A stretch of DNA of 64,000 nt, from contig NZ_CP048836.1 in NCBI RefSeq assembly GCF_010983895.1, positions 2,914,001 to 2,978,000 on the forward strand. The letters are read 5' to 3'. The notes under the pieces were generated by a model. That model did no database searches and was not told the origin of the DNA. It saw only the letters and a list, made by a program, of their open reading frames with translations. This document shows, in pieces, positions 52,131 to 58,377 of the stretch (position 1 is the stretch's first letter; each line of letters starts with the position of its first letter). The position numbers were made by a program, and so were the translations under genes. This DNA comes from Nitrogeniibacter mangrovi (GTDB lineage Bacteria > Pseudomonadota > Gammaproteobacteria > Burkholderiales > Rhodocyclaceae).

Positions 52131-53963
52131 ATGAGCCTCAAGGAAATCAAGGTCCCCGACATCGGCGATTTCGATGAAGTCCCGATCATTGAGCTGTTCG
52201 TCAAGGTGGGCGACACCATCGCCCTGGAAGACGCCATCTGCACCCTGGAGTCCGACAAGGCCACCATGGACGTGCCGGCCGACGCCGCCGGCGTGGTCAA
52301 GGAAGTGCTGGTTGCCGTGGGCGACAAGGTGGCCGAAGGTACCGTGCTGGTGAAGGTGGAAGCCGCCGCCGGCGCGGCGACCGATTCCCCTCCCCTTCAA
52401 GGGGAGGGCCAGGGTGGGGATGGGGTCAAAGCCGCTGGCAATAACCCACCCTCTCCCTCAGTCCCTCTCCCTGAGGGCGAGGGAAGCGTCGCGCCGGCCC
52501 CCGCGGGCGCGTGGACCGGAGAGGTCACGCTGGAGTGCGACATGCTCGTGCTCGGCGCCGGCCCCGGTGGCTACTCGGCGGCCTTCCGCGCCGCCGACCT
52601 CGGCCTCAAGACCGTCATCGTCGAGCGCTACGCCACCCTCGGCGGCGTGTGTCTCAACGTCGGCTGCATCCCCTCCAAGGCCCTGCTGCACGTGGCCCAG
52701 GTGATGGACGAGGCCGAGCACATGGACAGCCTCGGCATCGCCTTCGCCAAGCCGGCAGTGGACATCGACAAACTGCGCGCCCACAAGAGCGCGGTGGTCG
52801 GCAAACTCACCGGCGGCCTGGCCGGCATGGCCAAGGGCCGCAAGGTGGACGTCGTGCGCGGCTACGGCCACTTCCTCGACCCCAACCATGTGGAAGTCGA
52901 GGAAACCACCGGCACCGCGCAGGAGAAAACCGGCGCCAAGAAGGTGGTGAAGTTCAAGCAGTGCATCATCGCCGCCGGCTCGGCGGCCGTGCATCTGCCC
53001 TTCATCCCCCGCGACGAGCGCATCGTCGACTCCACCGGCGCGCTGGAACTGCGTCAGGTGCCCGGGAAGATGCTGGTCATCGGCGGCGGCATCATCGGCC
53101 TGGAGATGGCCACGGTCTACTCCAGCCTCGGTGCCAAGGTCGATGTGGTCGAGATGCTCGACGGCCTCATGCAAGGCCCGGACCGCGACGCGGTCAAGGT
53201 GTGGGAAAAGCAGAACACCCACCGCTTCGACAAGATCATGCTCAACACCAAGACCACCGCGGTCGAAGCCAAGGACGACGGCCTGTACGTCACCTTCGAG
53301 GGCGACAAGGCACCGGACGGCCCGCAGAAGTACGACATGATCCTGCAGTCCGCCGGGCGCAGCCCAAACGGCAAGAAGATCGGCGCCGAGAACGCCGGCG
53401 TCATCGTCACCGATCGCGGCTTCATCCCGGTGGACGCGCAGATGCGCACCAACGTGCCGCACATCTTCGCCATCGGCGACATCGTCGGCCAGCCCATGCT
53501 CGCCCACAAGGCCGTGCATGAAGCCCACGTCGCCGCCGAAGTCGCGGCTGGCGAGAAAGCCGCCTTCGACGCCACCGTGATCCCCGGCGTGGCCTACACC
53601 CATCCGGAAGTGGCCTGGGTCGGCTACACCGAAGCCCAGGCCAAGGCCGAGGGCAAACAGGTGGACACCGCCAAGTTCCCCTGGGCCGCCAGCGGCCGGG
53701 CGATTGCCAACGGCGCCGAATACGGCTTCACCAAGCTCATCTTCGACGCCGAGACGCACCGCGTCATCGGCGGCAGTATCGTCGGCCCCAACGCCGGCGA
53801 CATGATCGGCGAAGTGTGCCTGGCCATCGAAATGGGCGCCGACGCGGTCGACATCGGCAAGACCATCCACCCGCACCCGACCCTGGGTGAGACGGTGGGC
53901 ATGGCCGCCGAAGTGGCGCATGGCAGTTGCACCGATGTGCCACCGGCGCGGAAGAAAAAATAA
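52131..53963 (+). CDS. lpdA: Dihydrolipoamide dehydrogenase (E3) with N-terminal lipoyl domain
   Basis: 610 aa from the ATG at 52131 with AAGGAGG. Residues 1-78 form a lipoyl domain (lipoyl lysine K43). A linker at about 79-130 contains an in-frame palindromic repeat (residues 84-119). The flavoprotein follows: FAD site LGAGPGGYSAAFRAADLG, redox disulfide C174/C179 in GGVCLNVGC, NAD site IGGGIIGLEMATVYSSLG and the C-terminal HPHPTLGE histidine-glutamate pair. It reoxidises dihydrolipoamide of E2. The lipoyl-E3 fusion is typical of betaproteobacteria. Confidence 0.96.
   Translation: MSLKEIKVPDIGDFDEVPIIELFVKVGDTIALEDAICTLESDKATMDVPADAAGVVKEVLVAVGDKVAEGTVLVKVEAAAGAATDSPPLQGEGQGGDGVKAAGNNPPSPSVPLPEGEGSVAPAPAGAWTGEVTLECDMLVLGAGPGGYSAAFRAADLGLKTVIVERYATLGGVCLNVGCIPSKALLHVAQVMDEAEHMDSLGIAFAKPAVDIDKLRAHKSAVVGKLTGGLAGMAKGRKVDVVRGYGHFLDPNHVEVEETTGTAQEKTGAKKVVKFKQCIIAAGSAAVHLPFIPRDERIVDSTGALELRQVPGKMLVIGGGIIGLEMATVYSSLGAKVDVVEMLDGLMQGPDRDAVKVWEKQNTHRFDKIMLNTKTTAVEAKDDGLYVTFEGDKAPDGPQKYDMILQSAGRSPNGKKIGAENAGVIVTDRGFIPVDAQMRTNVPHIFAIGDIVGQPMLAHKAVHEAHVAAEVAAGEKAAFDATVIPGVAYTHPEVAWVGYTEAQAKAEGKQVDTAKFPWAASGRAIANGAEYGFTKLIFDAETHRVIGGSIVGPNAGDMIGEVCLAIEMGADAVDIGKTIHPHPTLGETVGMAAEVAHGSCTDVPPARKKK
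52387..52482 (+). repeat. Palindromic repeat inserted in frame in the lpd linker
   Basis: Two hairpins lie inside the coding sequence: CCCTCCCCTT-C-AAGGGGAGGG at 52387-52407 and CCCTCTCCCTCAG...CTGAGGGCGAGGG at about 52450-52482, joined by GGGTGGGGATGGGGT. This composition is that of a dispersed intergenic palindromic element and differs from the surrounding codon usage. Confidence 0.8.
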
Positions 53964-54001
53964 CAAAGGTGTTTGCGCCTCGATGAGGCGGGAGAAAAGA
54001 G

Positions 54002-54031
54002 AAACGGCGACCGGGAGGTCGCCGTTTTTTT
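54002..54031 (+). terminator. Terminator of the pyruvate dehydrogenase operon
   Basis: AAACGGCGACC, loop GGGA, GGTCGCCGTTT, then a run of T. Confidence 0.9.
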
Positions 54032-54049
54032 GTGAGTTCGGATGATTTC

Positions 54050-54144
54050 GTAGCCCGGACGAGGGCCGAAGGCCCGACTCCGGGGACGGCTGCGCTGAAT
54101 CGCTGCACTGACTGCGCACTCTGGTGCGCTACACCCGAGCTACT
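54050..54144. repeat. REP doublet 1
   Basis: The left unit starts CGTAGCCCGGACGAGGGCC and folds on itself (GGGCC GAA GGCCC). The right unit, ending CCCGAGCTAC, is degenerate. The left 36 bases recur almost exactly at 54411. Confidence 0.75.
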
Positions 54145-54147
54145 GGA

Positions 54148-54387
54148 TTAGTTGCGTTTAGTCTCACGGCGATCTTTGATCGCTCTGTATGTAGTCAGCG
54201 TTGAATAAGTAAGCCCAAATAGGAAAAAAACTCCGTAGAACACAATAGCTGCCGGAGACGACCATCCCAAAAAATAGTGGAACGCGAGGGCCACTAGCAA
54301 ATACAAAGAATAGCCAACGACTTCTAGTACCCAACCAAAAACAATTTGCCGAACCGTTAAATATTCAAACACCTTGCCCTCGAACAA
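54148..54387 (-). CDS. Small two-helix membrane protein in an AT-rich island
   Basis: 79 aa from a TTG at 54387, or 74 aa from a GTG at 54372 which has GAGGG just upstream. Two membrane helices are clear: VLEVVGYSLYLLVALAFHYF and AAIVFYGVFFLFGLTYSTL, then a basic tail (YRAIKDRRETKRN). The DNA is visibly AT-rich and uses codons rare in the neighbours (AAA, ATA, TTA). It lies exactly between REP doublets 1 and 2. I do not recognise the family. The composition suggests recent acquisition. Confidence 0.6.
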   Translation of the reverse strand: MFEGKVFEYLTVRQIVFGWVLEVVGYSLYLLVALAFHYFLGWSSPAAIVFYGVFFLFGLTYSTLTTYRAIKDRRETKRN

Positions 54388-54410
54388 GTGAAGAGTCCGA
54401 TTCCAGCGAA

Positions 54411-54504
54411 CGTAGCCCGGACGAGGGCCATAGGCCCGACTCCGGAATTCATCCGTTGATCCACCATCGCTCCCGGATTCCGCTGCGCTGCATCCGGGCT
54501 ACGA
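54411..54504. repeat. REP doublet 2
   Basis: Perfect 11-base outer arms, CGTAGCCCGGA (54411-54421) and TCCGGGCTACG (54493-54503), bracket an inner GGGCC AT AGGCCC hairpin and the right unit CCGGATTCCGCTGCGCTGCA. GTAG stands at the foot of both arms, as in REP pairs (BIMEs). It is 53 bases upstream of the RAYT start. Confidence 0.85.
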
Positions 54505-54556
54505 AACCCGCAACTTTTCCACTGACGCGGAGAATCAACGTGCATATGCTAACGCG

Positions 54557-55387
54557 ATGGTTCGTTATCGTCGCAACTATGTGCCGGGGGGTACGTACTT
54601 TTTCACCGTGACCTTGCGCGACCGGCGGGCGGATTGGTTGGTGCGGCATGTCGATGCGCTGCGCTTAGCCTTCGCACGGGTGAAGGCGAAGCGGCCGTTT
54701 CGGATCGACGCGATGGTGGTGTTGCCGGAGCATCTGCATGTCCTCATGACGCTACCCGAGGGCGATTCGGACTATTCGGGGCGGTGGCGATTGATCAAGG
54801 CGCTGTTCGCCCGTCAGCTACGCGGCGAAGGCATCGATCCGCGAACCGTGTGGCAATCCCGCTTCTGGGAACACACGATCCGCGACGAAGGCGATCTGCG
54901 ACACCACGTGGACTACATCCACTTCAACCCGGTCAAGCACGGCCACGTCGAATCGCCCACCGACTGGCCCTACGATTCATCGATATATCGCGGATGGACG
55001 CATTGCTCCCGATTGGGGCACAGCCCGCAGGCCCGACGCCGGGAACGACTCTGCCTGATCGCGACGCCGCTCCCGGATGCCGCTGCGCTGTATCCGGGCT
55101 ACGACCCTCAAGCGGGTGTGGCGCTCTCGCCCGGCGCCTCCGCCCGCCCCAGCCACTGTTCGAGCGCCATCGCCACCACCGCGCTGACGCCGCCGTCGGT
55201 GTCCATGGCGTGCGCGCGCAGTTGCGTGACCAGTTCCGCGGGCAGGCGGCAGGTGAGCGGGACCAGCCTGGGCGTCGTCCCGGCCTTTTTGTCGCGTTTG
55301 CCGACCCCCTTGGCACCGGTGCCGAAGCGTTCGGGTGTCGTGGTGCCCTTCTGCTGGCGTTCGATCTGTTTGGCCAGGTTCTTGTAG
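54557..55387 (+). CDS. REP-associated tyrosine transposase (RAYT, Y1/TnpA_REP)
   Basis: 276 codons, of which about 155 form the enzyme. N-terminus MVRYRRNYVPGGTYFFTVTL, the HUH pair in VLPEHLHVLMTLPEG (H59, H61), and the catalytic tyrosine Y120 in HHVDYIHFNPVKHGHV are diagnostic. RAYTs cut and move REP hairpins with GTAG at the foot. The domain ends at DWPYDSSIYRG; from there the frame continues through REP doublet 3 and antisense across the next gene, so the last 120 residues are probably not functional. Flanking REP doublets on both sides show a complete RAYT/REP locus. Confidence 0.9.
   Translation: MVRYRRNYVPGGTYFFTVTLRDRRADWLVRHVDALRLAFARVKAKRPFRIDAMVVLPEHLHVLMTLPEGDSDYSGRWRLIKALFARQLRGEGIDPRTVWQSRFWEHTIRDEGDLRHHVDYIHFNPVKHGHVESPTDWPYDSSIYRGWTHCSRLGHSPQARRRERLCLIATPLPDAAALYPGYDPQAGVALSPGASARPSHCSSAIATTALTPPSVSMACARSCVTSSAGRRQVSGTSLGVVPAFLSRLPTPLAPVPKRSGVVVPFCWRSICLARFL
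55017..55104. repeat. REP doublet 3
   Basis: The right unit (TCCCGGATGCCGCTGCGCTG then TATCCGGGCTACGA, 55071-55104) matches that of doublet 2 with few changes. The left unit (CAGCCCGCAGGCCCGACGCCGGG) is degenerate. It directly follows, and is read into by, the RAYT frame. Confidence 0.75.
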
Positions 55388-55410
55388 AGGTCGGTTTTCT
55401 TCATGGTCAT
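55108..55410 (-). CDS. Small protein with a ribbon-helix-helix-like C-terminal half
   Basis: 100 aa from the ATG at 55410 (MTMKKTDLYKNLAKQIERQQ). A basic, probably disordered N-terminal half (with KGVGKRDKKAG) is followed by VPLTCRLPAELVTQLRAHAM and VSAVVAMALEQWL, which resemble the beta-strand and two helices of Arc/MetJ-type DNA-binding proteins. Function is unknown; a small DNA-binding regulator is plausible. It converges with the RAYT frame and overlaps its non-conserved tail. Confidence 0.65.
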   Translation of the reverse strand: MTMKKTDLYKNLAKQIERQQKGTTTPERFGTGAKGVGKRDKKAGTTPRLVPLTCRLPAELVTQLRAHAMDTDGGVSAVVAMALEQWLGRAEAPGESATPA

Positions 55411-55745
55411 GGCGGGCTCGACGGGGTGTGGGCCGGTGCTTCCGGGCCGGTGGGAGGGGGCACCGGCGGGGGTGCCCGCCGGGGTCTGCGGCGCCGATTC
55501 TACGCCAGTGGACGACGCCCGCACGAGGGGGGCCGGTTCCATACCGGACGTGGCGACACACCTTGGTGAAAGCCCTGCTGGCGCCGCACGAGGTCCGGGC
55601 GCCGCCGAAACATCTTCTCACCCGTGGAAAACAAACCGAAACGCCTCCTTGACGTTCGTTTGCATGTCGTCGCGGTACAAATCAAGCACCGGCCGCAGGA
55701 CTTCACGACGCGGCCCGGCACGACAACAACTCAAGGAGTCATACC
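55411..55745. other. 335-base region upstream of the RcnB-like gene
   Basis: GC-rich with no convincing gene. A TTGACG (55649-55654) and a GTACAAAT further on lie before the RcnB-like gene, but the spacing of 21 bases is long for sigma-70. An AAGGAG ribosome site occurs at 55733-55738. Confidence 0.4.
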
Positions 55746-56171
55746 ATGAACACACGCTTTGCTACCGCGCTCGTACTGTCGCTGACGCTGGCGAGCACCA
55801 GCGTGCTGGCCCGGGGTCCTGGCTGGGGTGACGACGATCGCGGCCGCTCACCGGCCTACGGCCAACGCGACCACCGGGGCGACGATCACCACCGGCGTGA
55901 CCGGGATCGCCACACCGATCGCTGGGACCACCGGCGCTACGACGACCGCCGCGACCGCGACGACTATCGTGCCGCCTACGGCGCGCGCCACTTTCATCGC
56001 GGCGAGCGGCTACCGGCCGGGTATCGCGACCGCGTCTATGTGGTCAATCACTGGCATGAACACCATCTGAGACGTCCGCCGCACGGCCACGAATGGGTGC
56101 AGATCGGCGGCGACTACGTGCTGGTGGCGATTGCCACGGGCGTGATCGCGTCGATCATCCTCAACCAGTGA
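55746..56171 (+). CDS. RcnB-family periplasmic protein
   Basis: 141 aa. A signal peptide (MNTRFATALVLSLTLASTSV LA) is followed by a long stretch rich in Asp, Arg and His (DDHHRRDRDRHTDRWDHRRY) and a C-terminal RcnB-like domain (GYRDRVYVVNHWHEHHL, then HGHEWVQIGGDYVLVAIATG). E. coli RcnB helps Ni/Co homeostasis in the periplasm; the many histidines here fit metal binding. Which metal is unknown. AAGGAG precedes the ATG. Confidence 0.8.
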   Translation: MNTRFATALVLSLTLASTSVLARGPGWGDDDRGRSPAYGQRDHRGDDHHRRDRDRHTDRWDHRRYDDRRDRDDYRAAYGARHFHRGERLPAGYRDRVYVVNHWHEHHLRRPPHGHEWVQIGGDYVLVAIATGVIASIILNQ

Positions 56172-56204
56172 CCGGGGCCTGACGGCACCGACCGATTCCC
56201 AAAA

Positions 56205-56232
56205 AAAACAGCGGCCCGCGGGCCGCTGTTTT
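56205..56232. terminator. Symmetric terminator between two small exported proteins
   Basis: AAAACAGCGGCCC, two-base loop, GGGCCGCTGTTTT. Works on both strands for the convergent genes at 55746 and 56252. Confidence 0.9.
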
Positions 56233-56251
56233 CATGTCGAGGCGCGAGCGC

Positions 56252-56524
56252 TCAGAGCTTCTCCACCGTGGCCTGCTCGGCCTTGAGCTGTTCGCTCGTC
56301 AGCTGGCCGGTGAGTTTCCACCCGGTGATGGTGTTCACGAAGGTGAAACCGGAAACGCGGTCCACATACACGTCGAAGGAACCACGCGCGGATTTGGCGA
56401 TTTCCTGGGTGGTGGTCAGGCGCTTGCCGTAGGTGGTGGTCCCTTCGTCCGCGGCGGTGGCTGCGGTGGCGAAGCCGGCGGTCAGGGCGATGGTGCCCAG
56501 CGCGATGGCGATCTTGGTTTTCAT
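56252..56524 (-). CDS. Small exported protein of unknown function
   Basis: 90 aa from the ATG at 56524, preceded by AAAGGAG. Signal peptide MKTKIAIALGTIALTAGFAT ending in ATAADEG. The mature part is about 65 residues, with a TTTQEIAKSARGSFDVYVDR segment and a polar C-terminus. No cysteines, no membrane helix. I do not recognise the family. An in-frame extension to 56614 lacks a ribosome site. Confidence 0.7.
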   Translation of the reverse strand: MKTKIAIALGTIALTAGFATAATAADEGTTTYGKRLTTTQEIAKSARGSFDVYVDRVSGFTFVNTITGWKLTGQLTSEQLKAEQATVEKL

Positions 56525-56893
56525 GGTGGTACTCCTTTCTTGGATCAAAAAAATCTGCATGGGTGCCGGACGGCCCAGGTGCTCCGAGCCGGTTGCCCGT
56601 GACTTGAATTTCAATGTTTCCCATTAAAGATCAGGATGTTGCATCGCGGGAAATTGTATTTTTGGATTCGACCATAAGCCCTGTTTCTGCACCGCCGATC
56701 CGGCCCGGGCATTTCGGCCACCGGCCCTGTCAAGCGGCAATCCACGACATCGGCATCGCCTTCGACCGGACCCGGCACGGTGACCGGAAACGCGGGTGTG
56801 CAATCACGGTGCACCGCACCGGGAAGACGACTCCCCCGCACTCGGGGCGGTGTAAACTCGACCCATTCCCTTCACCCGACCGGGCCTGCCGCC
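56525..56893. other. 369-base divergent intergenic region
   Basis: Promoters of the small exported protein (minus) and the conserved protein at 56894 (plus) must lie here. An AT-rich patch is present at about 56605-56690. No clear consensus hexamers, repeats or RNA gene are seen. Confidence 0.4.
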
Positions 56894-58309
56894 ATGCGCA
56901 AACGCGACACCACGCTGACCACCGACCAGAAAGCCCTCGCCATCAACCTGGACAAGCTCAAGTACGGCTCGATCGTGGAGATCGGCGCCGGCCAGGAGGT
57001 GGCGCGGCGCTTCTTCTCGGTGGGCGCGGCGGCGGGCACGGTCGCCAAGACCATGTCGGCCTACGACATGGCGGTGAGCGACGACATCTACGGCCAGGCC
57101 GACCGTTACGTGAGCCGCTCGCGGCTGCTGCAGATGCTCGACAAGGAGTTCTCGCTGGTGGTCAAGCGGCTCACCCATGTGCGCCCCAAGAACACCACCT
57201 TCTTCGCCTATGCCGCCACGGTGACGGCGCGCAGCTTCAAGCAGAAGAACGAATGCCACGGCTGGGTGGGCATGCGGGTGCAGCTGCATCCGGGCGCCGA
57301 GCCCAGCGACGTGGTCATGCACGTGCGCATGCTCGACAACGACAACGCGCTGCAGTCCGAGGCGCTGGGCATCCTCGGGGTGAACCTCATCCACGGGATG
57401 TTCACCTCCTTCCAGAATCCCGAGTGGGTGGTGGAGAGCCTGGCGGACGGGCTGGGTTCCGAGCGCATCGAGGTGGACCTGATCCACTTCTCCGGCCCCT
57501 ACTTCGAAGAGGTGGAGAACCGCCTCATGAACCTGCACCTGATCCGCAGCTGGCTGACCCGGGCGGTGGTGTTCAACCCGAACGGCGAGGTGGTGGTGCC
57601 GGGCGAGCTGCTCTATCGCAAGCCGGTCGTGGTCATGCGCGGCACCTTCAAGCCGGTCACCCTGGTCAACGTGGACATGATGTGCGCGGGGCAGAAGCAG
57701 TTCGCCCAGCTCGAGGCGGTGGACGAGAACGAGATCGTCTCGCTCGCCGAGATCACCATGAACTCCCTGGTCACCGGCGACAACGTGGACGGCGCCGACT
57801 TCCTCACCCGCATCGACCTGCTCGCCTCGCAGGGCTACACGGTGATGATCTCCGACTACCTGCGCTTCTTCCGCCTGCGCGCCTACCTGCGCCGCTACAC
57901 CCAGAAACCGATCGGTATCGTGCTGTCGGTGCGCGACTTCACCTACCTGTTCGACGAGAAGTACTACGAAGGCATGGAGGGCGGCATTCTCGAGGCCTTC
58001 GGCAAGCTGTTCCCCGACAACACCCATGTGTATGTGTATCCGTCGCGCCCGCGCGGCAGCGAAGCGGCCGAGCTGGTGACCCTGGACAACGTGACCGTGC
58101 CGGCCAACCTGCGCCATCTGCTCGCCCACCTCAAGGAAAACCGCAAGCTGCTGGCGGTGCAGCCGCTCGACGACAGCCACCTGCACATCGACGCCGCCGA
58201 CGTGCTCGCCGGCCTGCGCCGCGGCCATGGCGACTGGGAGCACGACGTGCCCGACACGGTCGCGCAGCGCATCACCACCGAACGCCTGCTGGGCTTCGAC
58301 ACCGAGTAA
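56894..58309 (+). CDS. Conserved protein of unknown function (family often mislabelled TonB-dependent receptor)
   Basis: 471 aa from MRKRDTTLTTDQKALAINLD. It has no signal peptide, no TonB box and no barrel-like pattern, so the receptor label used in databases for such sequences cannot be right. Recurrent conserved stretches: EIGAGQEVARRFFSVGAAAG, KTMSAYDMAVSDDIYG, ECHGWVGMRVQLHPGAE, EALGILGVNLIHGMF and EKYYEGMEGGILEAFGKLF. It looks like a soluble cytoplasmic enzyme or metabolic switch with mixed alpha/beta content. It converges with the TPR-methyltransferase across a shared terminator. Function unknown. Confidence 0.85.
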   Translation: MRKRDTTLTTDQKALAINLDKLKYGSIVEIGAGQEVARRFFSVGAAAGTVAKTMSAYDMAVSDDIYGQADRYVSRSRLLQMLDKEFSLVVKRLTHVRPKNTTFFAYAATVTARSFKQKNECHGWVGMRVQLHPGAEPSDVVMHVRMLDNDNALQSEALGILGVNLIHGMFTSFQNPEWVVESLADGLGSERIEVDLIHFSGPYFEEVENRLMNLHLIRSWLTRAVVFNPNGEVVVPGELLYRKPVVVMRGTFKPVTLVNVDMMCAGQKQFAQLEAVDENEIVSLAEITMNSLVTGDNVDGADFLTRIDLLASQGYTVMISDYLRFFRLRAYLRRYTQKPIGIVLSVRDFTYLFDEKYYEGMEGGILEAFGKLFPDNTHVYVYPSRPRGSEAAELVTLDNVTVPANLRHLLAHLKENRKLLAVQPLDDSHLHIDAADVLAGLRRGHGDWEHDVPDTVAQRITTERLLGFDTE

Positions 58310-58332
58310 GGCAGCACCGACGCCAGACAACG

Positions 58333-58360
58333 AAACGGCGGCCCGAGGGCCGCCGTTTTT
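58333..58360. terminator. Terminator between the conserved protein and the methyltransferase
   Basis: AAACGGCGGCCC, loop GA, GGGCCGCCGTTT, followed by TT on the plus strand. It is symmetric and serves both convergent genes. Confidence 0.9.
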
Positions 58361-58377
58361 CGTCGAAGCGTGGCCTC

